A DNA stretch of 6,837 nucleotides from Thiorhodovibrio sp. Lineage in GTDB: Bacteria; Pseudomonadota; Gammaproteobacteria; Chromatiales; Chromatiaceae. Below the pieces are notes generated by a model, which was not told where the DNA came from, did not search any database, and saw nothing but the letters and a program-made list of their open reading frames with translations. The translations under genes and the position numbers were made by a program. Each line of letters opens with the position of its first letter. The first letter of the stretch is position 1. Below, piece by piece: positions 1 to 5,798 of this stretch. The stretch spans positions 1-6,837 of the forward strand of contig SKYD01000239.1 in NCBI GenBank assembly GCA_007128075.1, given 5' to 3'.

Positions 1-135
1 CAGACCACCATCGATGATCAGCAACAAGAACAGTGGTTTATGATGCATGCCGCACCGATTCGACACGCCGCCGGCGGGGTGGTGGTCAGTCATGTGAATG
101 TCAGTGCCCCTCAACAAGACAGCGAAATGGAGTAA
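1..135 (+). CDS. C-terminal fragment of a PAS-type sensory protein (5' end outside window)
   Basis: Open from the first base, ending at TAA 133-135; 44 residues are visible. The stretch WFMMHAAPIRHAAGGVVVSH followed by VNVSA matches the last two beta strands of a PAS domain (the PAC portion, where family members usually read '..R..P.. G GVVVSH.DIT'). The tail APQQDSEME then ends the protein, so the PAS fold is its last domain. In proteobacteria and cyanobacteria such tails often end multidomain CheB/CheR-PAS proteins or PAS kinases, but nothing visible decides what lies N-terminal. The stop is 5 bp before the next start, and the GGAG that serves the next gene lies inside this coding end, so the two are almost surely co-transcribed. 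Family call is fair; full identity unknown. Confidence 0.7.
   Translation, partial: QTTIDDQQQEQWFMMHAAPIRHAAGGVVVSHVNVSAPQQDSEME
129..132 (+). promoter_or_regulatory. Ribosome binding site for the triple-PAS protein
   Basis: GGAG lies 8 nt before ATG 141 and overlaps the last codons of the upstream gene. It fixes ATG 141 as the start, although the same frame stays open upstream to position 33; the upstream extension has no PAS-like content and overlaps the preceding PAS-coding end in another frame. Confidence 0.7.
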
Positions 136-140
136 GCGCG

Positions 141-1556
141 ATGACAGATAACGCCTTGCCCGTAAATCACGACCTAGAATCAGCCCATGATTTGCGCGAG
201 CGGGCGCTCATCGCCTTGCGCGACGGTCAGTTTGATCTTGCCGAACAACTGCTGTCCAGCGGCAATATCAGCTTTGCCGAATTAGTGGAAAATCTGCGCA
301 TCTATCAAGCAGAGCTGCAAATTCAGAATGAGGAGCTACGGCGCTCGCAAGCTGAACGCGAGGAGGCGTTTACCCGTCTGCATGCGTTTTTTACCACGAT
401 GCCAGTGGCTGAGGTGGTGGTGGATCGCCAAGGGCTGATCATGGAGACCAATCCACGGGCTGAAGAGCTGTTTGGGCTTAGCAGCAGTCATCTGCATCAA
501 CATTTTTTTGTGCGTCTGGTTGAGGAAAAAGACCGCGGCAAGGTGATTCATAGCTGGTCACGGCTGGATCGCAATGAAGCGGTGGTGCTGCATGAGCTGC
601 GCTTTCGCAATGGCGACAATCATCCGTTTATTGGTGATTTACACATTGCTCGGCTGGCAGGAGATGTTGAGGATCGTCACCGTTATGTTTGCGCAGTGCT
701 CGACCGCACCGAGGATATGCGTGTTCGTTATGAGCTGCAATCAGCACATCAACAGCTACTGGAAAGCGAGCAACGCTACCGCATCGTTGCGCAGTTTAGC
801 CCCGATTGGGAATACTGGCTGGGAACTGATGGGCATTTTGTTTATATCTCGCCGGCTTGCGAGACCATCACCGGTTACAGCGCCGAGGAATTGATGGCAG
901 ATCCTGCGCTGTTGGGGCGGCTGATTATTCCTGAAGATCGCGCAATCTATTTGCCCCATTTTGATCAAGCTCGTGACGGCAACACCGAACATGACACTGA
1001 ATGTCTGCATTTTCGTATCCGCACCCGCAATGGCGACATCCGTTGGATTGAACATTATTGTCAGCCGGTGACTGGCACCGATGGCCGCGCCCTCGGGCGG
1101 CGCGGGGTCAATCGCGACATCACTGAGCGCAAGCGCACCGAACAGGCGTTGCAAGAAAGTGAACAATTGTATCGCGCACTGTTTGAGACCGCCGCCGATG
1201 GTCTGGCGGTGTTACAAGATGGGCGTTTTCTCTCGATCAATCAGGCGGCACTCACCATGCTCGGTTATGCCAAGGCCGAGGCGGTGATTGGACGCACACC
1301 CGATGAACTATCACCGCCGCTGCAACCCGATGGTGAGGCATCGGCAACCAAAGCGGCGCGGCTGTTGACCCAAGCATTGCATCACGACAGCCAGGCATTT
1401 GATTGGGATCATCTGCGTGCGGATCGTCAACTGTTGCCGTTAACGGTGACGCTGGTGCGCATCAAACAACAGGGCACCCCGGCACTGCTTGCCATTTGGC
1501 GGCATCGTGTAAAACAACCACAGTTGGTTGAAGAAGAGTTTTCGCATAGTGCCTAA
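141..1556 (+). CDS. PAS-only signalling protein with three PAS domains and no output domain
   Basis: A 471-residue soluble protein with no signal peptide or membrane segment. Residues about 45-75 form a helix with the signature ELVENLRIYQAELQIQNEEL, typical of the region just before PAS domains in CheR/CheB-linked and sensor-kinase proteins. PAS1 spans about 80-195 (MPVAEVVVDRQGLIMETNPRAEELFG). PAS2 spans about 209-333 and has a full PAC motif (RNGDIRWIEHYCQPV ... GVNRDITERK). PAS3 spans about 340-455 (ALFETAADGLAVLQDGRFL) and is more degenerate at its end. Helical linkers (LQSAHQQLLESEQRYR, TEQALQESEQLYR) join them in the way that normally passes signals to a kinase or GGDEF domain. Here the protein stops after PAS3 with a short acidic tail. 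No cofactor-specific residue (heme His, FAD site, Fe-S Cys set) could be assigned. The next gene, a histidine kinase, starts inside this gene's end, so this protein may be a detached input module for it; that is inference. Confidence 0.88.
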   Translation: MTDNALPVNHDLESAHDLRERALIALRDGQFDLAEQLLSSGNISFAELVENLRIYQAELQIQNEELRRSQAEREEAFTRLHAFFTTMPVAEVVVDRQGLIMETNPRAEELFGLSSSHLHQHFFVRLVEEKDRGKVIHSWSRLDRNEAVVLHELRFRNGDNHPFIGDLHIARLAGDVEDRHRYVCAVLDRTEDMRVRYELQSAHQQLLESEQRYRIVAQFSPDWEYWLGTDGHFVYISPACETITGYSAEELMADPALLGRLIIPEDRAIYLPHFDQARDGNTEHDTECLHFRIRTRNGDIRWIEHYCQPVTGTDGRALGRRGVNRDITERKRTEQALQESEQLYRALFETAADGLAVLQDGRFLSINQAALTMLGYAKAEAVIGRTPDELSPPLQPDGEASATKAARLLTQALHHDSQAFDWDHLRADRQLLPLTVTLVRIKQQGTPALLAIWRHRVKQPQLVEEEFSHSA

Positions 1557-3132
1557 TGTGCGAACAGATCGCGTGACCTGCCAACGCCGGCTGCTGGAGT
1601 TGCTGCATGCCGCCCATCTGGTGTGGCCGATGCTGGCGGTGCCAGGCTTGCTTGTGCTGGTTGGCGCGCTGATCTTATTCCACAGCAGTCAGCGCGGATT
1701 GGCTGCTGTGGTGTTGGTGTTTGCAGCGGTGGCGTTGGCGATCATCGCCCAGCGCACCATGACCCAACTGTTGTGTCCGCTCATCCAGCTTGAGGAGGCA
1801 CTCACCCGCATCTGTGAGGGCGAGCCAGGGGCAAGTGAGTCGCTGCAACAGGCGGGCGTGCTCACCGCCATGGCGCAAGACATCAGCAGTCTCAATGCTG
1901 AACTCACCGATTTATATGAAGACATGGATGCGCGGGTGGCGCGGCAAACCATTCGCTTGGCACAAAAAACCGCCTCACTCAAAATTCTTTACGATGTCGC
2001 TGCCGGGATTGCCCAGACCGAACATCTTGATGAGATGCTGCTGCGCTTTTTGCGGGTGCTGAAAGAAATGGTCAATGGGCGAGCGGCAATGGTGCGGCTG
2101 ATTCAGCCGAGCGGGCATCAACGCCTGGTTGGCGTGCTGGGACTCGACCCAGAGCAGATGACCACTGAAGGCTTTTCGCCTGTTGAACTCTGTCTTTGTG
2201 CCACCGTGCTCTGCCCAGACAAAGAACAATGCCAATATTCTCAAAACCACTGTTCGCGGCTGTATGGTTGCGCACTGTTTGCTAGCGAGGCGATTGATGT
2301 GGTCACGGTGCCGCTCAGTCACCATGATGAGCTGCTTGGCGTGTATACGCTGTTTATCAACCGCCCTGGAGTGGCGGTGCGCGAGGACATTTTGCAACTT
2401 CTTGCGACCATTGGTCAACATATCGGAGTGGCGATTGCCAAATACCGCTCCGATGAAGAGGCGCGGCGGCTATCGATCATCGAAGAACGCAATTCACTCG
2501 CCCACGAGCTGCATGATTCGCTCGCCCAAACTTTGGCGAGTCTGCGCTTGCAGGTGCGGATGCTTGAAGACACCTTAAAAGGACTCGCACACCACGATCA
2601 GAGCAGTGCGGATCTCAAGCGGATTCGTCATGGCATTGATGAGGCACATAGTGAGTTGCGCGAACTGCTCGCCAGCTTTCGCGCCCCGCTGGATCGCCGG
2701 GGTCTGGTGCCCGCGCTTAAACATTTAGCAAAACGCTTTGAACAACAAACCCAGATTCACACTGTGGTGCATATCTGCTGCACTGAGCTTGAATTATCCG
2801 CCGCCGAGGATTTGCATGTGCTGCGCATCGCCCAAGAGGCTCTGAATAATGTCCGTAAACATGCCCAGGCACAAACCGTGAGAATTTTGCTTCGTCGCGA
2901 AAGCGACAACCAAATTAAGCTATTGATCGAGGATGATGGTGTCGGCTTTGCCGAACCAGTGCGCTCGTCACATCCTGGTGAACACATTGGGCTGGCGATT
3001 CTTGAAGAACGGGCGCGGCGCATCGGGGCAACGCTGGTGATTGAAAGCGATCCTGGCGATGGCACTCGGGTCGAATTGCGATTTGCGGCGATACGGCACA
3101 GGGTTGCTGAACAACGCACGGTGGTACACTAA
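1549..3132 (+). CDS. NarX-like sensor histidine kinase (HisKA_3) with Cys-rich GAF domain
   Basis: A 527-residue inner-membrane kinase that should autophosphorylate and pass phosphate to the NarL-type regulator encoded next. Domains in order: two membrane helices at about 24-44 and 50-67 with only a HSSQRG-sized loop; a HAMP-like/coiled linker (about 70-142); a GAF domain (about 143-298) with six clustered Cys (215, 217, 222, 228, 235, 241); a HisKA_3 dimerisation helix ERNSLAHELHDSLAQTLASL with phospho-acceptor His322; and a HATPase_c domain with N box EALNNVRKHA (about 430-439), G1 EDDGVGF and G2 GEHIGLAILEERA. The ELHDSLAQ.L block and LRELL.SFR segment resemble E. coli NarX. Unlike NarX there is no periplasmic nitrate-binding domain. 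I chose GTG 1549, preceded by AAGAAGAG about 10 nt upstream and overlapping the previous stop by 8 bp. TTG 1528 is an in-frame alternative adding 7 residues but lacks a Shine-Dalgarno. Kinase call is very sure; the NarX orthology and ligand are not. Confidence 0.9.
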   Translation: MPNVRTDRVTCQRRLLELLHAAHLVWPMLAVPGLLVLVGALILFHSSQRGLAAVVLVFAAVALAIIAQRTMTQLLCPLIQLEEALTRICEGEPGASESLQQAGVLTAMAQDISSLNAELTDLYEDMDARVARQTIRLAQKTASLKILYDVAAGIAQTEHLDEMLLRFLRVLKEMVNGRAAMVRLIQPSGHQRLVGVLGLDPEQMTTEGFSPVELCLCATVLCPDKEQCQYSQNHCSRLYGCALFASEAIDVVTVPLSHHDELLGVYTLFINRPGVAVREDILQLLATIGQHIGVAIAKYRSDEEARRLSIIEERNSLAHELHDSLAQTLASLRLQVRMLEDTLKGLAHHDQSSADLKRIRHGIDEAHSELRELLASFRAPLDRRGLVPALKHLAKRFEQQTQIHTVVHICCTELELSAAEDLHVLRIAQEALNNVRKHAQAQTVRILLRRESDNQIKLLIEDDGVGFAEPVRSSHPGEHIGLAILEERARRIGATLVIESDPGDGTRVELRFAAIRHRVAEQRTVVH

Positions 3133-3779
3133 TGCGCGTTCTGCTGATTGATGATCACGCCTTGTTTCGGATCGGGCTGCTGGAGCTATTAGAGCGGCGC
3201 GGCATTAAAGTCATTGACGCAGTGGGCGATGTTGAGGTGGGTCTGCGTTTGGTGCGTGATTGCAGCCCTGATGTGGTGCTGTTGGATCTGCGGATGCCGG
3301 GCACTGGTGGGCTAGAATTGTTGCGCCAGTTACGGACGGAGAGCAGCACCCCGCCCGTGGCGATTTTGACCACCAGCAGCGATGATCGCGATCTGATTGA
3401 TGCCTTGCAAGCGGGAGCCAATGGCTATCTGCTCAAAGACATGGAGCCAGATGATCTAGTCGCCGCCCTCGATGATCTGATCGCTGGCCAAACCGTGGTG
3501 GCGCGTGAGCTCACTGGCGTGCTGGCGCGCGCCGTGCGACAAGACCCCATGCCGCCGATTGAGTCGCGCTTTGCTGACCTCACCCCCCGAGAGCGCGAAA
3601 TTTTATGCCAGCTTGCCGCCGGGTTGAGCAACAAGGCCATTGGTCGCGCCCTAGGGATCAGTGATGGAACGGTGAAGCTGCATGTCAAGGCGATTTTACG
3701 CAAACTGAGCGTGCGGTCGCGGGTTGAGGCGGCAGTGATTGCCGTTGAACAAGGCCTGTGTCACCAAAATCCTGTTTAG
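3132..3779 (+). CDS. narL: NarL-type response regulator (REC + LuxR HTH)
   Basis: A 215-residue cytoplasmic transcription factor, cognate partner of the kinase just upstream. The receiver domain spans 1-117: acidic pair D7-D8, phospho-acceptor Asp52 in VVLLDLRMPG, switch Thr around 80-81, Lys102 in GYLLKDMEPDDL. After a linker, the GerE/LuxR-type DNA-binding domain occupies about 147-208, with TPREREIL, a scaffold helix NKAIGRALGIS and recognition helix DGTVKLHVKAILRKL, followed by RSRVEAAV. The segments GYLLKDMEP and TVK.HVK..L.K...RSRVEAAV are very close to E. coli NarL as I recall it, stronger than the generic FixJ/LuxR match. By analogy phosphorylation should free the HTH to bind NarL-type heptamers and control nitrate/nitrite respiratory genes. 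Start ATG overlaps the kinase TAA (TAATG), with GGTGG 7 nt upstream, indicating coupled translation. No NarL heptamer pair was found in this window. The narL symbol reflects similarity, not proven orthology. Confidence 0.9.
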   Translation: MRVLLIDDHALFRIGLLELLERRGIKVIDAVGDVEVGLRLVRDCSPDVVLLDLRMPGTGGLELLRQLRTESSTPPVAILTTSSDDRDLIDALQAGANGYLLKDMEPDDLVAALDDLIAGQTVVARELTGVLARAVRQDPMPPIESRFADLTPREREILCQLAAGLSNKAIGRALGISDGTVKLHVKAILRKLSVRSRVEAAVIAVEQGLCHQNPV

Positions 3780-3793
3780 GTTGACTTTTTTCG

Positions 3794-4264
3794 ATGAAAC
3801 ACTTTTTAGAATTAATCCACGACTGTTTGACGGCCGTTGAAGAGATCATGCCCTGGGATCTGGCGGAACGCTGCGAGCACAATCCGCAGCTTTTGGTGCT
3901 CGATGTGCGTGAGCCGTATGAATTTGAGGCCATGCACATTGCCGGCTCGCTCAATGTTCCACGGGGGATTTTGGAGTCAGCATGTGAATGGGATTATGAA
4001 GAAACCGTCCCAGAATTGGTGGAGGCGCGTGACCGCGAGATCGTGGTGGTGTGTCGCTCTGGATATCGCAGCATCCTTGCCGCGCATTCAATGCAGGTAT
4101 TAGGTTATCAAAATGTTGCTTCGCTCAAAACGGGGGTACGCGGCTGGAAAGACAACGATCAGCCACTGGTTGACGGCAATGGTCAAGATGTTGATCTTGA
4201 CCTCGCCGATGTGTATTTCACCCCCAAGCTGCGCCCCGAACAACGCCGCCCGTCTGCTGCTTAG
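3794..4264 (+). CDS. Single-domain rhodanese (sulfurtransferase-like) protein
   Basis: A 156-residue cytoplasmic protein with one rhodanese domain (about 15-127). Visible marks are IMPWDL near the start, the N-terminal rhodanese motif LLVLDVREPYEFEAMHIAGS (34-52), and the active loop CRSGYRS with catalytic Cys87, six residues in length as in sulfurtransferases rather than the seven-residue loop of Cdc25-type phosphatases. LKTGVRGW (111-118) is the usual closing element. The C-terminal tail of about 30 residues is acidic then basic and shows no known domain. The family moves sulfane sulfur as a Cys persulfide; the partner here is unknown. It starts 14 bp after the regulator stop, in the same direction and without a terminator, so it is likely the last gene of the signalling operon. 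The ribosome site is weak (AGG inside the preceding stop region, about 14 nt away), suggesting lower or coupled expression. Its stop overlaps the convergent gene. Confidence 0.9.
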   Translation: MKHFLELIHDCLTAVEEIMPWDLAERCEHNPQLLVLDVREPYEFEAMHIAGSLNVPRGILESACEWDYEETVPELVEARDREIVVVCRSGYRSILAAHSMQVLGYQNVASLKTGVRGWKDNDQPLVDGNGQDVDLDLADVYFTPKLRPEQRRPSAA

Positions 4265-5181
4265 GCTAGATAGCCCAACGCCTCAACACTAAACGCCGTC
4301 GGCTGCACCCCCAACTCTTCCCAGGCGGTGTTTTGGCACAGATTGCCAGCCACCAGCATGGTGAGTTGATCGCGGGTCACCGGGAACCACGCAAAGCGAT
4401 CCATCAGCCCAGCAACCGGCTTGATGAACAACACTGGCGCGGGCAACATGCGTTTATTGGGGCGACCTGCGGCGGTGGCGATGGTGGTCAAGATGGTCTT
4501 CCAACTCACGGCATCAGGACCACACAACGCATAGGTTTTGCCAACCGTTTCTGGGCGAGCGAGCGATTGCACAAAAGCTGCCGCCACATCGTCGATCCAC
4601 ACCGGCGCTAACTCAAACTGCCCCGCCTTGCCCGCTGCTAAGCCAGCAAAAAACAGCGGCGCAGGCACTGGAGGATCGATCAGCTCGGCTTTGAGCTGGC
4701 TGCAAAATTCCATCCGCCCTTTGGGATCGCCAAAAATGACCGAGGGGCGGAAAATCGTCCACTGCAACGCTGATTGTTTTAGTGCCTGTTCCGCTTGCAA
4801 TTTGGTGCGCTGATAGGCGGTTTGATTGGCATCCACACCATTGGCACTCATCAACAAAAAGCGTTTCACGCCAGTTGCCTGCGCGGCGGCGATGGTATCC
4901 TCGACCCCCTGGCGCTGCATGGCATCAAAGGTGATGCCTTGTTTGGGAAACTCGCGCAACAGCCCGATGAGATAAATCACCGCCTCGCTGTCAGCAAGAC
5001 AATCCCGTAATGCGGCACTGTCGGTGACACTGCCAATGATCGGCTGCACTGCCGCTGATTTGACTGCTTTTTGTTGGCTCTGGGCGCGAACCAAGAGCTT
5101 GACCTGATGCCCATCGCGCACTAGGCGCTCGACAATCGCCTGCCCAACAAAACCGGTTCCACCAATGACACTGATTTTCAT
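4261..5181 (-). CDS. Atypical SDR, NDUFA9/NmrA-like NAD(P)H-binding protein
   Basis: A 306-residue cytoplasmic Rossmann-fold protein. The dinucleotide-binding motif lies at the very start: KISVIGGTGFVGQAIVERLV (GxxGxxG, residues 7-13). It is followed by VKLLVR at the end of beta 2, AVIYLIGLL (67-75), FLLMSANGV (108-116), a YxxxK pair at Y123/K127 (YQRTKLQAE), and FRPSVIFG (144-151), which together are typical of extended/atypical SDRs annotated as complex I NDUFA9-family or NAD(P)H-binding proteins. PVWIDDVAAAFV (193-204) is the usual C-terminal substrate-side block. Bacterial members are not proven complex I subunits; the substrate is unknown, with quinone/lipid-linked or regulatory NAD(P) sensing as options. 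Start ATG 5179-5181 is chosen because it directly precedes the nucleotide motif and has AAGG 9 nt upstream. A TTG further upstream at 5220 would add 13 unlikely residues. It is transcribed divergently from pgpA and converges on the rhodanese gene. Confidence 0.87.
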   Translation of the reverse strand: MKISVIGGTGFVGQAIVERLVRDGHQVKLLVRAQSQQKAVKSAAVQPIIGSVTDSAALRDCLADSEAVIYLIGLLREFPKQGITFDAMQRQGVEDTIAAAQATGVKRFLLMSANGVDANQTAYQRTKLQAEQALKQSALQWTIFRPSVIFGDPKGRMEFCSQLKAELIDPPVPAPLFFAGLAAGKAGQFELAPVWIDDVAAAFVQSLARPETVGKTYALCGPDAVSWKTILTTIATAAGRPNKRMLPAPVLFIKPVAGLMDRFAWFPVTRDQLTMLVAGNLCQNTAWEELGVQPTAFSVEALGYLA

Positions 5182-5190
5182 TATATTAAA

Positions 5191-5194
5191 CCTT
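5191..5194 (-). promoter_or_regulatory. Ribosome binding site for the SDR gene
   Basis: Read on the minus strand, AAGG (within ACAAAGG) is followed by 9 nt and the ATG at 5181. It supports the internal ATG over the TTG at 5220. Confidence 0.6.
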
Positions 5195-5230
5195 TGTTTT
5201 TCAAAATTTTTTGGTGACAAGATGCATTTT

Positions 5231-5249
5231 TTATCATTTGCAATGATAA
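5231..5249. promoter_or_regulatory. Perfect 8-3-8 palindrome in the divergent SDR/pgpA promoter region
   Basis: TTATCATT, spacer TGC, AATGATAA: both arms match exactly. It sits near the middle of the 98-bp AT-rich spacer (5182-5279) between two divergent genes. Outer copies of ATGCA (5222-5226) and TGCAT (5253-5257) extend the symmetry with one base of offset. The right arm overlaps GATAAT (5245-5250, + strand, one mismatch to a -10 box, placing transcription about 23 nt before pgpA) and TATTAT (5246-5251, - strand, also one mismatch). No good -35 was found for either. A dimeric regulator bound here could control both genes. The arms point opposite to a Fur box and do not fit the FNR or NarL consensus, so the binding protein is unknown. 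Confidence 0.45.
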
Positions 5250-5268
5250 TAGTGCATTCTAGCTAGTT

Positions 5269-5272
5269 AAGG
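5269..5272 (+). promoter_or_regulatory. Ribosome binding site for pgpA
   Basis: AAGG in TTAAGGTGAAGTC, 7 nt before ATG 5280. The second in-frame ATG at 5310 has no such signal, so 5280 is preferred. Confidence 0.65.
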
Positions 5273-5279
5273 TGAAGTC

Positions 5280-5768
5280 ATGTGCGCAGGAACCCAAGAC
5301 CCTCATCCAATGTTGAAAAAAGCAAGCCTATTTATCGCCCAAGGCTTTGGCAGTGGCCGGGCACCCAAGGCTCCAGGCACCTTTGGCACCCTGCCAGGTA
5401 TTCTATTTTATCTGGCACTGGTGCCGTTGGGCTGGCTGGCGTATGGGATCATTACCCTGCTGTTTTTAGCCATCGGCATCCCGATCTGCGATCAAGCTGC
5501 CCGCCAGCTTGGGCGTGATGATCCGCCCTCGGTGGTGTGGGATGAGATCGTCGGCTATCTGATCACCATGATCGCTGTTCCGCCCAGTTTGATCACGATT
5601 GTTGCCGGTTTTGTGGCATTTCGGGTGTTTGATATTCTCAAACCCTGGCCAATTGGCTGGCTGGATCGTGAACTTCCCGGCGGCTTAGGGATCATGCTTG
5701 ATGATGTTGCCGCTGGTGTGATGGCGTTGGCAGTGATGCACCTTGGCTTGGCGTTGCAGTTCTTTTAG
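5280..5768 (+). CDS. pgpA: Phosphatidylglycerophosphatase A
   Basis: A 162-residue inner-membrane phosphatase that removes phosphate from phosphatidylglycerol phosphate to give phosphatidylglycerol, the step before cardiolipin. All signature blocks are present: GFGSGRAPKAPGTFGTLPG (22-40), DDPPSVVWDEIVGYLIT (80-96), AFRVFDILKPWPIGWLDREL (113-131) and GGLGIMLDDVAAGV (134-147). The conserved acidic residues D80, D81, D88, E89, D118, D129, D141 and D142 are in place for Mg2+ chemistry. Hydrophobic stretches at about 39-70, 91-117 and 143-161 fit a multi-pass membrane protein. Length is normal. In many proteobacteria pgpA follows nusB and thiL; here it instead begins a new transcription unit, divergent from an SDR and 30 bp upstream of a DUF599 fusion gene. 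The start is set by the AAGG ribosome site. Confidence 0.96.
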   Translation: MCAGTQDPHPMLKKASLFIAQGFGSGRAPKAPGTFGTLPGILFYLALVPLGWLAYGIITLLFLAIGIPICDQAARQLGRDDPPSVVWDEIVGYLITMIAVPPSLITIVAGFVAFRVFDILKPWPIGWLDRELPGGLGIMLDDVAAGVMALAVMHLGLALQFF

Positions 5769-5787
5769 TTTTGTCGTTGTTGATTAT

Positions 5788-5791
5788 GGAG
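5788..5791 (+). promoter_or_regulatory. Ribosome binding site for the DUF599::ATPase fusion gene
   Basis: GGAG followed by 7 nt and ATG 5799, in the 30-bp gap after pgpA. It is the strongest Shine-Dalgarno in this part of the window and supports a start at the DUF599 domain rather than within the ATPase part. Confidence 0.7.
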
Positions 5792-5798
5792 TGTTTTG

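Noticed and set aside
756..1166. 136-codon minus-strand open frame inside the triple-PAS gene
   Set aside because: The plus frame has clear PAS/PAC motifs throughout; the minus translation resembles no domain and is a shadow of the coding strand's codon bias.
1528..1548. TTG 1528 as the kinase start
   Set aside because: No Shine-Dalgarno upstream of it; GTG 1549 has AAGAAGAG at good distance and gives a typical short overlap. The 7 extra residues would not change the function, so this is a preference only.
1975..2421. 148-codon minus-strand open frame opposite the kinase GAF domain
   Set aside because: It lies fully within a strongly supported kinase gene, lacks a recognisable domain and has no ribosome site worth noting.
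3777..3793. Intrinsic terminator between the regulator and rhodanese genes (T-run at 3785-3791)
   Set aside because: The T-run has no GC-rich hairpin before it; the genes are more likely co-transcribed.
5182..5220. N-terminal extension of the SDR from TTG 5220
   Set aside because: The Rossmann motif begins immediately after ATG 5181, which has its own AAGG; the added residues are AT-rich intergenic sequence in translation.
5231..5257. Fur box in the pgpA upstream region
   Set aside because: AATGATAAT matches the central part of a Fur box, but the other half does not (about 10 of 19 positions) and the palindrome arms have the opposite orientation.
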